From the NCBI RefSeq assembly GCF_003326755.1, contig NZ_JPWH01000018.1, forward strand, positions 24,141 through 88,140: a DNA stretch of 64,000 nt, given 5' to 3'. The notes beneath the pieces were generated by a model. That model ran no database searches and was not told the DNA's origin. It saw only the letters and a list, made by a program, of their open reading frames with translations. Of this stretch, positions 9,124 to 18,885 are shown piece after piece. This DNA comes from Thalassospira profundimaris. GTDB lineage: Bacteria > Pseudomonadota > Alphaproteobacteria > Rhodospirillales > Thalassospiraceae. The position numbers and the translations under genes are program-made. Position 1 is the stretch's first letter; the number at the start of each line of letters is the position of its first letter.

Positions 9124-10062
9124 ATGAAACCTTTGCATATGGTTCCGGATGATGTGAACATCCCGTTCCTCAAAGTCCGAAAGCTGTTTTATATCTTCTC
9201 GCTCTCGATGGTTATTGTTTCGGGGGTTCTGTTCTTCACCAAAGGGCTGAATTTCGGTATCGACTTTCGGGGCGGTATTCTGCTTGAAATCAAAACTGAA
9301 GGCCCGGCAGATGTAACGGCGCTGCGTAACAATCTGGGCAGTCTGGGGCTGGGGGATGTTGCCATCCAGCAATTTGGTGAACCGGACGACGTTCTGATTC
9401 AGCTTCAGCGCCAGGATGGCGATGAAAAGGCCCAGATGGCGGCGCTGGAAACCGTTACCAAGGCACTTGGTGACGGGGTCAGCATCCGTCGGTCCGAACT
9501 TGTCGGGCCGAAAGTTGGGAGCGAGCTAAAAGAAGCCGGTTTATTCTCCGTCCTGATCTCGCTCGCGCTGATCATGATTTATATCTGGCTGCGCTTTGAA
9601 TGGCAGTTTGCCGTCGCGTCGGTTGTTGCCTTGTTGCATGACGTGATCATCACGGTCGGCCTGTTTGTGGTGTCGGGTATTCAGTTTGACCTGGCAACAC
9701 TGGCGGCTATTCTGACGGTTGGTGGCTATTCGATTAACGATACGGTGGTTGTCTTTGACCGTATTCGCGAATTCATGCGCAAATACCGCAAAATGGATCT
9801 GCCGGAACTTCTCGATCTGTCGATCAATACAACGCTGTCACGTACGGTAATGACGTCCTTTACGACATTGCTGGCCCTGATTGCGCTGTTCCTGTTTGGC
9901 GGCGAAGCCATCCGCGGTTTCACCTTTGCCCTGATTTTCGGTATCTTGATCGGGACTTATTCGTCGATCTGTGTGGCATCGCCGTTGCTGATTGTGTTTA
10001 AGTTGCGCCGAAAGATCCCCGAGGGCGAGGAGAGCAAAACCGAAGAGGCAAATGCGCTTTAG
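9124..10062 (+). CDS. secF: Protein translocase subunit SecF
   Basis: SecF forms a complex with SecD and YajC in the inner membrane. The ATG at 9124 gives 312 residues with a GGAAGGGAG ribosome site. A longer frame overlapping secD is not needed. The N-terminal helix is followed by the Asp-Phe-Arg-Gly-Gly motif (near residue 45), a short periplasmic domain and five C-terminal membrane helices with the family's Asn-Asp-Thr-Val-Val-Val-Phe-Asp-Arg segment. A strong terminator follows the gene. Confidence 0.97.
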   Translation: MKPLHMVPDDVNIPFLKVRKLFYIFSLSMVIVSGVLFFTKGLNFGIDFRGGILLEIKTEGPADVTALRNNLGSLGLGDVAIQQFGEPDDVLIQLQRQDGDEKAQMAALETVTKALGDGVSIRRSELVGPKVGSELKEAGLFSVLISLALIMIYIWLRFEWQFAVASVVALLHDVIITVGLFVVSGIQFDLATLAAILTVGGYSINDTVVVFDRIREFMRKYRKMDLPELLDLSINTTLSRTVMTSFTTLLALIALFLFGGEAIRGFTFALIFGILIGTYSSICVASPLLIVFKLRRKIPEGEESKTEEANAL

Positions 10063-10104
10063 GTTTGTCTTGCGTTAACATTTGATCGTGCCAGACATTT
10101 ACAG

Positions 10105-10142
10105 AAAGGCCGGGTTCGTGCGACAACGATCCGGCCTTTTTT
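10105..10142 (+). terminator. Intrinsic terminator after secF
   Basis: The arms AAAGGCCGG (10105-10113) and CCGGCCTTT (10131-10139) form a perfect stem, with further partial pairing inside the loop, and run into TTTTTT. It ends the yajC-secD-secF unit. Confidence 0.85.
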
Positions 10143-10200
10143 GTGCCCAATGCAGGCGCGATAAGCGTTACCCCATTCGTTATGATAAGCGAGGTCTCTC

Positions 10201-10581
10201 ATGTCGATAGACGTTACACCGATGGTGGCATCGGGCCGCAAACTTGTTTCCAGTTACGGGGATGGCCTGTTCCGGTTTGGCAATGAAAAGGCCGAGGGCT
10301 CTGTTCTGTTGTTTCCGGGGGAGTTCCTGTCCTGGCCGCATCAGGACATGACCACTGTGACAGAGGATTCGTTTGCCGAGATTATTTCACGGGCCGGGCA
10401 CATTGATATTTTACTGTTGGGCATGGGAACCAGAATGCAACCGGTGAAAACCGCCTGGCGCAATGCCTTGCGTCCACATGGCATTGTTATTGAACCGATG
10501 GATACCGGTGCAGCTTGCCGGACTTTTAATGTGCTGTTATCCGAGGAACGCCGCGTGGCCGCAGCATTGATAGCGGTTTGA
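10201..10581 (+). CDS. Mth938-like (DUF498) protein, NDUFAF3 homologue
   Basis: This 126-residue protein belongs to the Mth938/DUF498 fold family, which includes the mitochondrial complex I assembly factor NDUFAF3. Family features seen are the Ser-Tyr-Gly-Asp-Gly segment near residues 18-22, a Leu-Leu-Leu-Gly-Met-Gly-Thr turn near residues 77-83, and a C-terminal Ala-Cys-Arg-Thr-Phe-Asn-Val-Leu element. Its role in bacteria is not proven. Its place next to secDF, two genes before an NDUFAF6-like gene, suggests a part in biogenesis of the respiratory NADH dehydrogenase (inference). Confidence 0.88.
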   Translation: MSIDVTPMVASGRKLVSSYGDGLFRFGNEKAEGSVLLFPGEFLSWPHQDMTTVTEDSFAEIISRAGHIDILLLGMGTRMQPVKTAWRNALRPHGIVIEPMDTGAACRTFNVLLSEERRVAAALIAV

Positions 10582-10748
10582 TCCGGCGATGTTCGTATGA
10601 TGATGGTTTATTGGCTTTTGCCGGAACATTTAATGCCCTCTGACGCGTTGTATGGAATAGATAACATACACACAGACAGGGGATGATGCGGCGTCTGGCG
10701 GGCGAGGATTGAGAGTGTGCTGCAAAAGGCGGGCCGCATTTCTGATAT

Positions 10749-11951
10749 ATGGAAGAGTTGACTTCGCGACTGCATGGTCTGACTGAGCATCTTGTTGCCA
10801 AATTCACCGACTGGGCCGACCTGGTTGGTGGCGGCGGCGTCGGGCGCGTGATTATCGCCATTGCCGTTTTGCTGTTTTTTATTCTGGTTCGCAAATTGCT
10901 GGCGCATGGTGTTGTTGGTGGGGCGCGTCGGCTTGCAAATAATCGAAAACATCAAACACTGGCAATGATTTTCAATGCCATACAAACGCCTGTTGAAGTG
11001 TTTGTTGTGTTGCTTGGGTTTTATTTTTCAACCGAAGTCATCGATTTTTCCGATAAAACCGATGCCGCCATTTTCAGCATTTTGCGGGTTTTTGTCATAG
11101 CCACGATTTTCTGGGCATTCTACCGCGTTGTCGAGCCGCTTGCGCTTGGGTTTAATACCTTTGCCGGCCGTTTTGGCGCAGGCCTGGCCGATGATTTGCG
11201 ACAGTTTTTCATCCGATGCGTGCGAACCTTGGTGGTTGTGTTGGCCGGTGTCGCCTTGTTGGAAGACTGGGGCATCAATGTTACGGCCTTTTTGGGCGGC
11301 CTGGGCCTGGCCGGTATGGCAATTGCCCTGGCGGCAAAGGATTCGGTGGCCAATGTCTTTGGCGGTCTGACCATTTTTGCCGATAAGCTGTTTAAGCGCG
11401 GAGACTGGATCGAAACACCACACTTTGAAGGGGTCGTCGAATTTGTTGGTTTGCGGGCCACCAAGGTGCGTACCTTTTCCAAGGCGCTGGTGGTGATGCC
11501 CAACGCCGAAATCGTGGATTCACCGGTGATTAACTGGAGCCGCATGACCCATCGTCGCATCAAAATGGTGATAGGCGTTGAATATCGTACCACCGCCGAT
11601 CAGATTGAAAAAATCATAGAGCGGTTGCGCAACTTTTTGCGGGAAGATGAAGATGTTGCGCAGGAAGACGTGCCACAGATGGTGCATTTGGCCGATTTTG
11701 GCAGCAGTTCGATTAATATTGACCTTTATTATTTTACCCAAACCACCGACTGGCTGACATGGCGCGACATTCGCAACCGACATATCATTGCTTTTAAACG
11801 CATTATCGAAGAAGAAGGCGCAGCATTTGCTTTCCCGTCCCAGTCTTTGTATGTGGAGAGCATGCCGGATGTGAAAATGGCTGAAAGGGCGGCGGATCGT
11901 GATGACCAAAACAATAATAGTGCGCCTCAAAACGCTCGGACTTCGGAATAG
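10749..11951 (+). CDS. Mechanosensitive ion channel protein (MscS family)
   Basis: This is a predicted inner-membrane channel that opens on membrane tension to release solutes. The 400-residue protein has about five hydrophobic segments in its first 200 residues. The last is the pore-lining helix with repeated Gly and Ala (Gly-Leu-Gly-Leu-Ala-Gly-Met-Ala and so on), followed by the beta domain beginning near Asp-Lys-Leu-Phe-Lys-Arg-Gly-Asp. The C-terminus is a polar Asn/Asp/Glu tail. No clear ribosome site precedes the ATG at 10749, so the exact start is uncertain. It interrupts the NDUFAF3-like/NDUFAF6-like pair. Confidence 0.92.
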   Translation: MEELTSRLHGLTEHLVAKFTDWADLVGGGGVGRVIIAIAVLLFFILVRKLLAHGVVGGARRLANNRKHQTLAMIFNAIQTPVEVFVVLLGFYFSTEVIDFSDKTDAAIFSILRVFVIATIFWAFYRVVEPLALGFNTFAGRFGAGLADDLRQFFIRCVRTLVVVLAGVALLEDWGINVTAFLGGLGLAGMAIALAAKDSVANVFGGLTIFADKLFKRGDWIETPHFEGVVEFVGLRATKVRTFSKALVVMPNAEIVDSPVINWSRMTHRRIKMVIGVEYRTTADQIEKIIERLRNFLREDEDVAQEDVPQMVHLADFGSSSINIDLYYFTQTTDWLTWRDIRNRHIIAFKRIIEEEGAAFAFPSQSLYVESMPDVKMAERAADRDDQNNNSAPQNARTSE

Positions 11952-11992
11952 GTTGGGCGAGAGTTTGGGAAGCAACGGATAATTAGAAATCG

Positions 11993-12838
11993 ATGAGTGA
12001 GACACCAAACCTTTCCTATTGTGCCGACTATGTCCGGCGGAACGACAAGGATCGTTTCCTGTGCGCGCTTTTCGCTCCGGCAGACAGGCGCGAAGATCTG
12101 TTCACGCTTTATGCCTTTAATCAGGAAATATCGAAAACCCGGGAAATGGTCAGTGAGGCCATGCTGGGGCAAATTCGCCTGCAATGGTGGCGGGACGCCC
12201 TGGCTGATATTGCCAAAGGTGAAATCCGCAAGCACGAGGTTGTCGCGCCGCTGGCGGATCTGATCGGGCAGGGACGTGTAGAGCCCAAAACCCTTGAAGC
12301 CATGATCGATGCCAGGGAGTTTGATCTGTTTGACAAGGCCCCCCAAGATATGGCTGCCCTTGAAAATTATATCGATGAAACATCGGGCCGGTTAAGTGAA
12401 GCAGCGGCAAAGCTGCTTGGTGCAGAAGAAGAGACGGCGCTGAAGGCGGCGCGTCTTGCTGGCAATGCCTATGGTCTGGTTGGAATTTTACGTGCGATGG
12501 TGTTTCACGGGCGCGCAAAACGCCAATATATTCCCGAGGAATATATGCAGAAATATGGTGTGGCAACGGGGGACATTTTTGAATTTCGCAAGACCGATGC
12601 GGTAAGAGCAATGACCCGTGATCTGGCCCGACAGGCGCAGGATAAAATCGATACGGCACGAAAAATGCGTCGTCACTTACCGAAAAAAGCTGTACCGGCA
12701 GCCTTGCCTGTTACTTTGGCGGAGAATTATTTAAAGAAGCTGAAAAAAGCAGATTATGATCCGTTTTCTGCCGAATTTGGCTTGGCTCGCCCTGCCAGCT
12801 TCAGGCTGACCTTACGGGCACTTTCGGGATATTGGTAA
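11993..12838 (+). CDS. Squalene/phytoene synthase family protein, NDUFAF6-like
   Basis: The 281-residue protein has the isoprenoid-synthase fold of the squalene/phytoene synthase family. A Tyr-Ala-Phe-Asn-Gln-Glu-Ile segment near residue 40 and Arg-Leu-Gln-Trp-Trp-Arg-Asp near residue 65 are typical. The Asp-rich catalytic motifs of true synthases are not obvious: Asp-Glu-Thr-Ser-Gly-Arg is present, but a canonical DxxxD pair is not clear. This matches the NDUFAF6 (SicY-like) branch linked to complex I assembly rather than carotenoid or hopanoid synthesis. Genuine prenyl transferase activity remains possible. Neighbours are MscS and a secreted unknown. Confidence 0.85.
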   Translation: MSETPNLSYCADYVRRNDKDRFLCALFAPADRREDLFTLYAFNQEISKTREMVSEAMLGQIRLQWWRDALADIAKGEIRKHEVVAPLADLIGQGRVEPKTLEAMIDAREFDLFDKAPQDMAALENYIDETSGRLSEAAAKLLGAEEETALKAARLAGNAYGLVGILRAMVFHGRAKRQYIPEEYMQKYGVATGDIFEFRKTDAVRAMTRDLARQAQDKIDTARKMRRHLPKKAVPAALPVTLAENYLKKLKKADYDPFSAEFGLARPASFRLTLRALSGYW

Positions 12839-12863
12839 GACTGTATCTTTACAACGGACAAAA

Positions 12864-12901
12864 AGGTTATAAATCTTTGTAGATCAACCGGTTCATAACC
12901 T
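12864..12901. repeat. Inverted repeat after the NDUFAF6-like gene
   Basis: AGGTTAT (12864-12870) and ATAACCT (12895-12901) match perfectly, and flanking bases (ACAACGGACA, then TGTCTTTGTTG) extend the pairing imperfectly. The tail is T-rich but interrupted, so it may be a weak terminator or a regulatory site for the following gene. Confidence 0.45.
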
Positions 12902-12945
12902 GTCTTTGTTGGGTGTCCGGCGATCAAAGCTTGCGGGGTCCCTAA

Positions 12946-13509
12946 ATGAAAATATTTAGAAATATTGCGATCTTGGTCATCGTTCCGGTGGGCGTGTTAA
13001 TGGCGTTCTGGTCGCATACGAACCGGGCGGCGGCAACCTCGATTGATCCTTTTGTGGGAACCTATCACGGCACGGCCATTTCCGAAACGACGGACGAATT
13101 AAAAGCGCGTGATCTGGATGTAACGATCCGAAAAAAAGATGATGCCTTTACAGTCGACTGGTCAACCGTGATTTACAAATCCGATGGCCGGGAAAAAAAG
13201 TCCGCCCTTAGTATCGAGTTTTTCAATACTGACCGCCCCGAGATTTATGGCAGCGCCATGCGCACCGGCCTGTTTGGCAAGCGGGTGCCTAACGACCCGT
13301 TAAAAGGCCAACCCTTTGTCTGGGCGCGCATCGTTGGCAAAACCCTGACGGTTCATGCCATGTATATTCTGGATGATGGTGGCTATGAAATGCAGGTTTA
13401 CGAACGTACCCTTGATGCCGACGGCAATTTGGACCTGGTTTTCAAACGGTTTCGCAATGGTAAAAGCATTCGCGAAATCACCGGTGAGTTGACCCGCGTT
13501 AAATATTGA
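12946..13509 (+). CDS. Conserved hypothetical secreted protein
   Basis: I do not recognise this family. The 187-residue product starts with a positively charged segment and a hydrophobic stretch (about residues 6-22), then Ala-Ala-Ala-Thr-Ser, consistent with a signal peptide or anchor. The rest looks like a beta-rich domain. It opens with a Phe-Val-Gly-Thr-Tyr-His-Gly motif, as in lipocalin-like small secreted domains, and continues with alternating charged strands. It is flanked by an inverted repeat upstream and a bidirectional terminator downstream, so it is probably monocistronic. Confidence 0.75.
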   Translation: MKIFRNIAILVIVPVGVLMAFWSHTNRAAATSIDPFVGTYHGTAISETTDELKARDLDVTIRKKDDAFTVDWSTVIYKSDGREKKSALSIEFFNTDRPEIYGSAMRTGLFGKRVPNDPLKGQPFVWARIVGKTLTVHAMYILDDGGYEMQVYERTLDADGNLDLVFKRFRNGKSIREITGELTRVKY

Positions 13510-13535
13510 TCTCTTTACGATCTGAAGACTTCACA

Positions 13536-13568
13536 CAAAACGCCCGTGCTAGCTGCGCGGGCGTTTTG
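13536..13568. terminator. Bidirectional intrinsic terminator
   Basis: CAAAACGCCCG (13536-13546) pairs perfectly with CGGGCGTTTTG (13558-13568), leaving T-runs on both strands. It separates the secreted unknown from the convergent trmFO. Confidence 0.85.
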
Positions 13569-13602
13569 TCATATGGATTGTATCTTCGTGTAAAGGGCTG
13601 TC

Positions 13603-14946
13603 TTAATGGCCGATTGCTGCCAGCCATTCATCAAAGGCAGGAATGGCACGGTCGGTATAAAGCTTTTTGCGATCCCGTCCTTTCACCCGTTTTTTAAGCT
13701 CCAGTTCCGGAAACAGACCAAAATTGACATTCATTGGCTGGAAGCTTTCGGCATCGGCTCCGCCGGTAATATGCCCCAAAAGCGCCCCCATTGCCGTGAC
13801 TGCCGGGGGGAGGGGCAATTCGCGACCCAGTTTTTCCGCAGCCGTAAAGCGACCCGTCATCAGGCCGACAGCCGCACTTTCAACATAGCCCTCGCATCCG
13901 GTAATCTGCCCGGCGAACCGGATGTCGCGACGGGATTTCAGCCGCAGGGTCGGGTCCAGCAGGCGCGGGGAATTCAGGAAGGTGTTGCGGTGAATGCCCC
14001 CCAGGCGGGCAAATTCGGCATTTTCGAGGCCGGGAATGGTTTTGAATACCTCGACCTGGGCCCCGTATTTCAGTTTCGTTTGAAAACCGACCATATTGTA
14101 AAGGGTGCCCAGCGCATTATCCTGACGAAGCTGCACGATGGCATAGGACTTGACGGTTGGATCATGCGGGTTGGTCAGCCCCACTGGTTTCATCGGGCCG
14201 TGGCGCAGGGTTTCGCGCCCGCGTTCGGCCATGACTTCAATCGGCAGGCAGCCGTCAAAATAGGGGGTATCTTTTTCCCAGTCCTTGAATTCGGTTTTTT
14301 CACCGGCCAGCAGCGCATCAATGAAATTGTTGTACTGCTCTTTGTTCATCGGACAGTTGATGTAATCCTTACCATCGCCTTTGTCATAACGTGACTGGAA
14401 CCATGCTTTGTCAAAGTCGATGCTTTCCTTATACAGGATCGGCGCAATGGCATCGAAAAACGCCAGTGACTTCTCGCCAGTTTGTTCCAGAATGGCCGCC
14501 GCAAGCGAGCCTGAAGTCAACGGGCCGGTGGCGATAATGGTGTTGCCCCATTCAACGGGGGGAAGACCGCTAATCTCGCCACGTTCCATTGATATGAGGG
14601 GGTGGTTCATCAGGGCGTCGGTAACGGCCTGGGAAAACCCTTCACGGTCCACTGCCAGCGCCGCACCTGCCGGGACTTTATGGTCATCCGCACAGCGCAG
14701 AATAAGCGAGTTTGCCCGGCGCATTTCATCATGAATCAGGCCAACCGCATTATATTCCTTGTCATCGGAACGGAACGAATTGGAACAGACCAGTTCGGCA
14801 CATTTGTCGGTTTGGTGGGCATCGGTCGGGCGTTCCGGGCGCATTTCGTGAATGATCACGGGGATACCGGCCTCGGCCAGTTGCCAGGCCGCTTCACTGC
14901 CAGCCAAGCCAGCGCCAATGATATGAACAGGTGTAACCGTTTCCAA
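13603..14946 (-). CDS. trmFO: tRNA (uracil-5-)-methyltransferase TrmFO (folate/FAD-dependent)
   Basis: TrmFO uses methylenetetrahydrofolate and FAD to make 5-methyluridine at position 54 of tRNA. The FAD-binding Gly-Ala-Gly-Leu-Ala-Gly-Ser-Glu motif is at residues 11-18. The family's [11 protein letters not shown] segment near residues 49-59 and the later Gly-Gly-Ile-His-Arg-Asn-Thr-Phe segment are also present. At 447 residues the length is as expected. It is a single gene running convergent to its left neighbour and divergent from the membrane protein on its right. Confidence 0.95.
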   Translation of the reverse strand: METVTPVHIIGAGLAGSEAAWQLAEAGIPVIIHEMRPERPTDAHQTDKCAELVCSNSFRSDDKEYNAVGLIHDEMRRANSLILRCADDHKVPAGAALAVDREGFSQAVTDALMNHPLISMERGEISGLPPVEWGNTIIATGPLTSGSLAAAILEQTGEKSLAFFDAIAPILYKESIDFDKAWFQSRYDKGDGKDYINCPMNKEQYNNFIDALLAGEKTEFKDWEKDTPYFDGCLPIEVMAERGRETLRHGPMKPVGLTNPHDPTVKSYAIVQLRQDNALGTLYNMVGFQTKLKYGAQVEVFKTIPGLENAEFARLGGIHRNTFLNSPRLLDPTLRLKSRRDIRFAGQITGCEGYVESAAVGLMTGRFTAAEKLGRELPLPPAVTAMGALLGHITGGADAESFQPMNVNFGLFPELELKKRVKGRDRKKLYTDRAIPAFDEWLAAIGH

Positions 14947-15165
14947 GCTGAACCTCCGTCAGAACAGGTTTTGGCTCAAAGCCAAGTTTGGCCCCACACA
15001 TAGCGGTCCACGGGCATAAATATCAAGTCAATTGCTGAAAATTACCGCGTTTGGTGAAGGGATCACTGCCATAAGCGTGTTCCTTGTCACATTTGTGCCC
15101 CTCTGGCGTCGATCAGGACGGTCTGACAACATATCGACATTGTGCATAAGGAATAAACTCAAGCC

Positions 15166-15834
15166 ATGACTGATCCAGCAGATGCTCCAAAATCTGTGGT
15201 CACACCCCCCTCAGATACGAATACTGGTTCTGACACTGTCAGTAAAAGTACTTCATCCACGTCAAACGGCTTTTTGTCGATTTTGGTGGCCGGAGGGGAT
15301 GTTGCCCGTTTATCGGCTGCCAGCTTTGCGCTGATATGCTCGCCCTTGGTGTTACTTGCGGTTCTGGCGATATTTTTCGCCATTGACGTGATCGTTAGTT
15401 CCTGGGGTGGGCGGTTATTCGGATTCAGTTATGATCTGGTTTTCTTTGTCGGGATATTTGGCGCACTGGGCGCAATGGTAAGCGTTATGCTCCATATTAG
15501 TGACCCGCAGGAATGGCAGAATTTATCCCCGCTTGATGTTTTCTTTCGCTTTTTGTTCCGGCCGTTTTTGGGGTTCGTTTATGCTGTGCTGGCGTTGTTG
15601 ATTGTGCGGGCAGATATTATTCCTGACAGGCTTGATCAGCTTCAGGCCATTCGTGACCTGAACGAGCTGGGCTCGCTCAAGCTTGATGCCGATAGCGGGC
15701 AGCAAGTTGCCATTATGCTTCTTCTTGCCTTTCTGGCGGGCTTTAGCGAACGGTTGGTCAAAGCCATCCTGCAAACAGTCGAGGGCCGCATCCGGGCGCT
15801 GGCGATTGGTTCCGATAACGCCAAAACAACCTGA
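15166..15834 (+). CDS. Hypothetical inner-membrane protein
   Basis: I do not recognise this family. The 222-residue protein has a polar Ser/Thr-rich N-terminus (about 35 residues) and then four predicted membrane segments, at about residues 55-80, 86-105, 133-150 and 183-200. The last two are separated by a charged loop containing an Asp-Arg-Leu-Asp-Gln-Leu heptad. A TAAGGA ribosome site precedes the ATG. It converges on uvrA with only 25 bases between the stops. Nothing in the context gives a function. Confidence 0.75.
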   Translation: MTDPADAPKSVVTPPSDTNTGSDTVSKSTSSTSNGFLSILVAGGDVARLSAASFALICSPLVLLAVLAIFFAIDVIVSSWGGRLFGFSYDLVFFVGIFGALGAMVSVMLHISDPQEWQNLSPLDVFFRFLFRPFLGFVYAVLALLIVRADIIPDRLDQLQAIRDLNELGSLKLDADSGQQVAIMLLLAFLAGFSERLVKAILQTVEGRIRALAIGSDNAKTT

Positions 15835-15859
15835 TGCGGTCCCACGGCCAAAATGAACA

Positions 15860-18688
15860 TTATGACAGGCGTAAATGCCGTTTCAGATATTTGCCGGTAT
15901 AGCTGTGGTCATTTTTCATGATGTCTTCGGGCGTACCGGCCCCAACCAGTGCGCCGCCGCCATCCCCGCCTTCAGGACCAATATCAATAATCCAGTCGGC
16001 AGTTTTGATGACATCAAGGTTATGTTCAATCACAACAACCGTATTGCCTTGATCGGCCAGGGTATGCAGCACTTCCAGCAATTTGCGAATATCATGAAAA
16101 TGCAGGCCCGTTGTCGGCTCATCCAAAATGTAAATCGTTCTGCCCGTCGCGCGTTTTGAAAGCTCCTTGGCAAGTTTGACGCGCTGTGCTTCCCCGCCCG
16201 ACAGGGTGGTGGCCTGCTGGCCCAAATGCACGTAACTTAACCCCACCTGTTTGAGGGTTTCCATCTTGTCGCGAATGCTGGGCACGGCCTTGAAAAAGTC
16301 GGCACCTTCTTCGACCGTCATATCAAGAACGTCGGATATTGATTTACCTTTAAACGATATTTCCAGCGTTTCGCGGTTGTATCGTTTGCCTTTGCACTGA
16401 TCACAGGTCACATAAACATCGGGCAAAAAGTGCATTTCAATTTTGATAACACCGTCACCCTGGCAGGCCTCGCACCGGCCACCCTTGACGTTGAATGAAA
16501 AACGCCCCGGCTTGTAACCACGGGTTTTTGCCTCGGGCAATTGGGCGAACCATTCGCGAATGGGGGTGAAGGCCCCGGTATAGGTAACAGGGTTGGAACG
16601 CGGGGTGCGGCCAATCGGGCTTTGGTCGATATCGATAATTTTATCGATATGCTCGATACCGGAAATGCTGTCATGGGCACCGGGCTGGGTACGGGCATTG
16701 TGCATCCGTTTTGCCAGTGACTTATACAGCGTTTCAATGACCAGGCTGGATTTACCACCACCAGACACGCCAGTAACACAAATGAATTTCCCCAGCGGGA
16801 AATCAACGTCGATATTTTGCAGGTTATTGGCGCGGGCACCACGAATGCTAATGGCTTTACCATTGCCTTCACGCCGTTTGGCGGGAACAGCAATTTGTTC
16901 AATGCCTGTGAGATATTTCCCGGTCAGGCTTTCGGGGTTTTGCTGGATTTCCTCTGGCGTGCCCTGGGCGACAATGCGTCCGCCGTGAATACCGGCGCCC
17001 GGTCCCATATCGACAACATAATCAGCCGCGCGAATGGCATCTTCGTCATGTTCAACAACCAGCACGGTATTGCCCAAATCGCGCAAACGTTTCAGGGTTT
17101 CAAGCAGACGGTCATTATCGCGCTGATGCAGGCCGATGGAGGGTTCGTCCAGAACATATAAAACACCCGTCAGGCCCGAACCGATTTGCGATGCCAGGCG
17201 AATACGCTGGCTTTCGCCGCCTGAAAGCGTGCCCGATGTGCGCGACATGGATAGATAATCCAGTCCCACATCACTCAAAAATTTCAGACGATCGTTAATT
17301 TCGCGCAAAATGCGGCGGGCAATTTCAGTTTGTTTTTCATCCAGTTTCGGTTCAAGGGCAGCAAACCAGTTCACGGCCTTGCCAATAGACAGCGCGGTGA
17401 TTTCGGAAATGGTGCAGTGATCAACCTTGACCGCCAGGGCCTCGGGTTTCAGGCGCTGGCCGTGGCAGGCGTCACAATCGGAAATGGTTTGGTATTTTGC
17501 CAGTTCATCGCGGGCCCACTGGCTGTCGGTTTCGCGCCAGCGCCGCGACATATTGGGAATAACCCCTTCAAACGGGCGTGTAACCTTATAGCTGCGCGAA
17601 CCGTCATCATAGGTCACGGTGACTTCTTCATTGCCCGACCCATGCAGAATAATGTGCTTTGCCTTTTCCGGCAGCTTTTCCCACGCCACATTGGTTTTAA
17701 AGCCATAATGCTTGGCAATCGCACGCAATGTTTGCAGGTAATATTTCGATGTGCTGCTGGCCCAGGGCGCAATCGCGCCATCATCAAGCGTTTTGCTGGT
17801 ATCAGGCACCACCAGTTCCGGGTCAAATTCCATTTGTGTGCCAAGGCCATCACAGACCGGGCAGGCGCCAAACGGGTTGTTGAACGAAAACAGGCGCGGT
17901 TCAATTTCCTCGATGGTAAAACCCGAAACCGGGCAGGCAAATTTGGCGGAAAACAGTGTGCTTTCGCCGCTGCGGGCATCTTCGGCAAAAACAATGCCGT
18001 CGGTCAGTTCCAGTGCAGTTTCAAAGCTGTCGGCAAGGCGCGTCTGGATGCCATCCTTGACCACCAAACGGTCTACGACAACGGAAATGTCGTGTTTCAG
18101 TTTTTTGTTCAGCTCGGGCGCTTCATCGATTTCGTACATTTCTCCATCGATTTTCACGCGTTGAAAACCGCGTGCCCGAAGCTCCTTTAATTCCTTTTTA
18201 TATTCGCCCTTGCGGCCGCGTACGATGGGGGCCAGCAAATAAAGCCGCGTGCCTTCTTCCATTTCCATGACGCGGTCCACCATTTGCGAAACCGTCTGGC
18301 TGACAATGGGCAGGCCGGTTGCCGGGGAATAGGGAATACCGACACGCGCCCAAAGAAGGCGCATATAGTCGTAAATTTCGGTCACAGTCCCCACAGTTGA
18401 ACGCGGATTGCGCGATGTGGTTTTTTGCTCAATCGAAATGGCGGGCGACAGACCGTCGATATATTCGACATCCGGTTTTTGCATCATTTCAAGGAACTGG
18501 CGCGCATAGGCCGACAGGCTTTCGACATAGCGGCGCTGACCTTCGGCATAAATGGTATCAAAAGCCAAGGAGCTTTTGCCCGATCCCGACAGGCCGGTTA
18601 TGACCACCAGCGAATCACGTGGCAGTTCGACATCAATGTTCTGCAGATTGTGTTCTTTCGCACCGCGAACTGAAATTTTTGTCAGCAT
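15860..18688 (-). CDS. uvrA: Excinuclease ABC subunit A
   Basis: UvrA is the damage-sensing ATPase of nucleotide excision repair, forming UvrA2 and UvrA2B2 complexes. The 942-residue product has two ABC ATPase modules. Walker A motifs are at residues 32-39 and near 645, and there are two Leu-Ser-Gly-Gly-Glu signatures. Two zinc-finger modules are visible: Cys-Pro-Val-Cys near residue 275, and a Cys-x2-Cys ... Cys-x2-Cys module near residues 740-765. The length is standard. A LexA-type box lies 13 bases before the ATG. Confidence 0.98.
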   Translation of the reverse strand: MLTKISVRGAKEHNLQNIDVELPRDSLVVITGLSGSGKSSLAFDTIYAEGQRRYVESLSAYARQFLEMMQKPDVEYIDGLSPAISIEQKTTSRNPRSTVGTVTEIYDYMRLLWARVGIPYSPATGLPIVSQTVSQMVDRVMEMEEGTRLYLLAPIVRGRKGEYKKELKELRARGFQRVKIDGEMYEIDEAPELNKKLKHDISVVVDRLVVKDGIQTRLADSFETALELTDGIVFAEDARSGESTLFSAKFACPVSGFTIEEIEPRLFSFNNPFGACPVCDGLGTQMEFDPELVVPDTSKTLDDGAIAPWASSTSKYYLQTLRAIAKHYGFKTNVAWEKLPEKAKHIILHGSGNEEVTVTYDDGSRSYKVTRPFEGVIPNMSRRWRETDSQWARDELAKYQTISDCDACHGQRLKPEALAVKVDHCTISEITALSIGKAVNWFAALEPKLDEKQTEIARRILREINDRLKFLSDVGLDYLSMSRTSGTLSGGESQRIRLASQIGSGLTGVLYVLDEPSIGLHQRDNDRLLETLKRLRDLGNTVLVVEHDEDAIRAADYVVDMGPGAGIHGGRIVAQGTPEEIQQNPESLTGKYLTGIEQIAVPAKRREGNGKAISIRGARANNLQNIDVDFPLGKFICVTGVSGGGKSSLVIETLYKSLAKRMHNARTQPGAHDSISGIEHIDKIIDIDQSPIGRTPRSNPVTYTGAFTPIREWFAQLPEAKTRGYKPGRFSFNVKGGRCEACQGDGVIKIEMHFLPDVYVTCDQCKGKRYNRETLEISFKGKSISDVLDMTVEEGADFFKAVPSIRDKMETLKQVGLSYVHLGQQATTLSGGEAQRVKLAKELSKRATGRTIYILDEPTTGLHFHDIRKLLEVLHTLADQGNTVVVIEHNLDVIKTADWIIDIGPEGGDGGGALVGAGTPEDIMKNDHSYTGKYLKRHLRLS

Positions 18689-18700
18689 ATCCGGCCTTTT

Positions 18701-18715
18701 GTTCCTGAATTGTTC
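18701..18715 (-). promoter_or_regulatory. SOS (LexA) box of uvrA
   Basis: The direct repeat GTTC-N7-GTTC (18701-18704, 18712-18715) is exactly the LexA operator known in Alphaproteobacteria and differs from the CTGT-N8-ACAG box of Gammaproteobacteria. It begins 13 bases upstream of the uvrA start codon, so LexA would block uvrA transcription until DNA damage. Confidence 0.8.
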
Positions 18716-18836
18716 GGGGAATGTATAGAGGAGCCAGTGATTATACGCAAGTCCGCCCCTGACAGTTCCTGTCAGGATTTGTCAGCAATAGAAACGGGTA
18801 ATATTTTCGCGTCTGCGGCTATGTAGTTCGCAAAAG

Positions 18837-18867
18837 AAAACCCGCCAGTGAAATTCTGGCGGGTTTT
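18837..18867 (-). terminator. Intrinsic terminator of the nag-fba operon
   Basis: A 12-base perfect stem (18837-18848 with 18856-18867, 7-base loop) is followed on the minus strand by TTTTCTTTT. It ends transcription 18 bases after the aldolase stop codon. Confidence 0.85.
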
Positions 18868-18885
18868 GCAAAATCGGGCAGGGGA

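Noticed and set aside
11993..12838. True phytoene or squalene synthase in a carotenoid or hopanoid cluster
   Set aside because: Neighbours are not isoprenoid genes and the canonical Asp-rich motif pair is not clear. The NDUFAF6-like branch fits better.
17330..18190. 286-residue plus-strand frame inside uvrA
   Set aside because: It is antisense to the well-supported uvrA reading frame and has no motif of its own.
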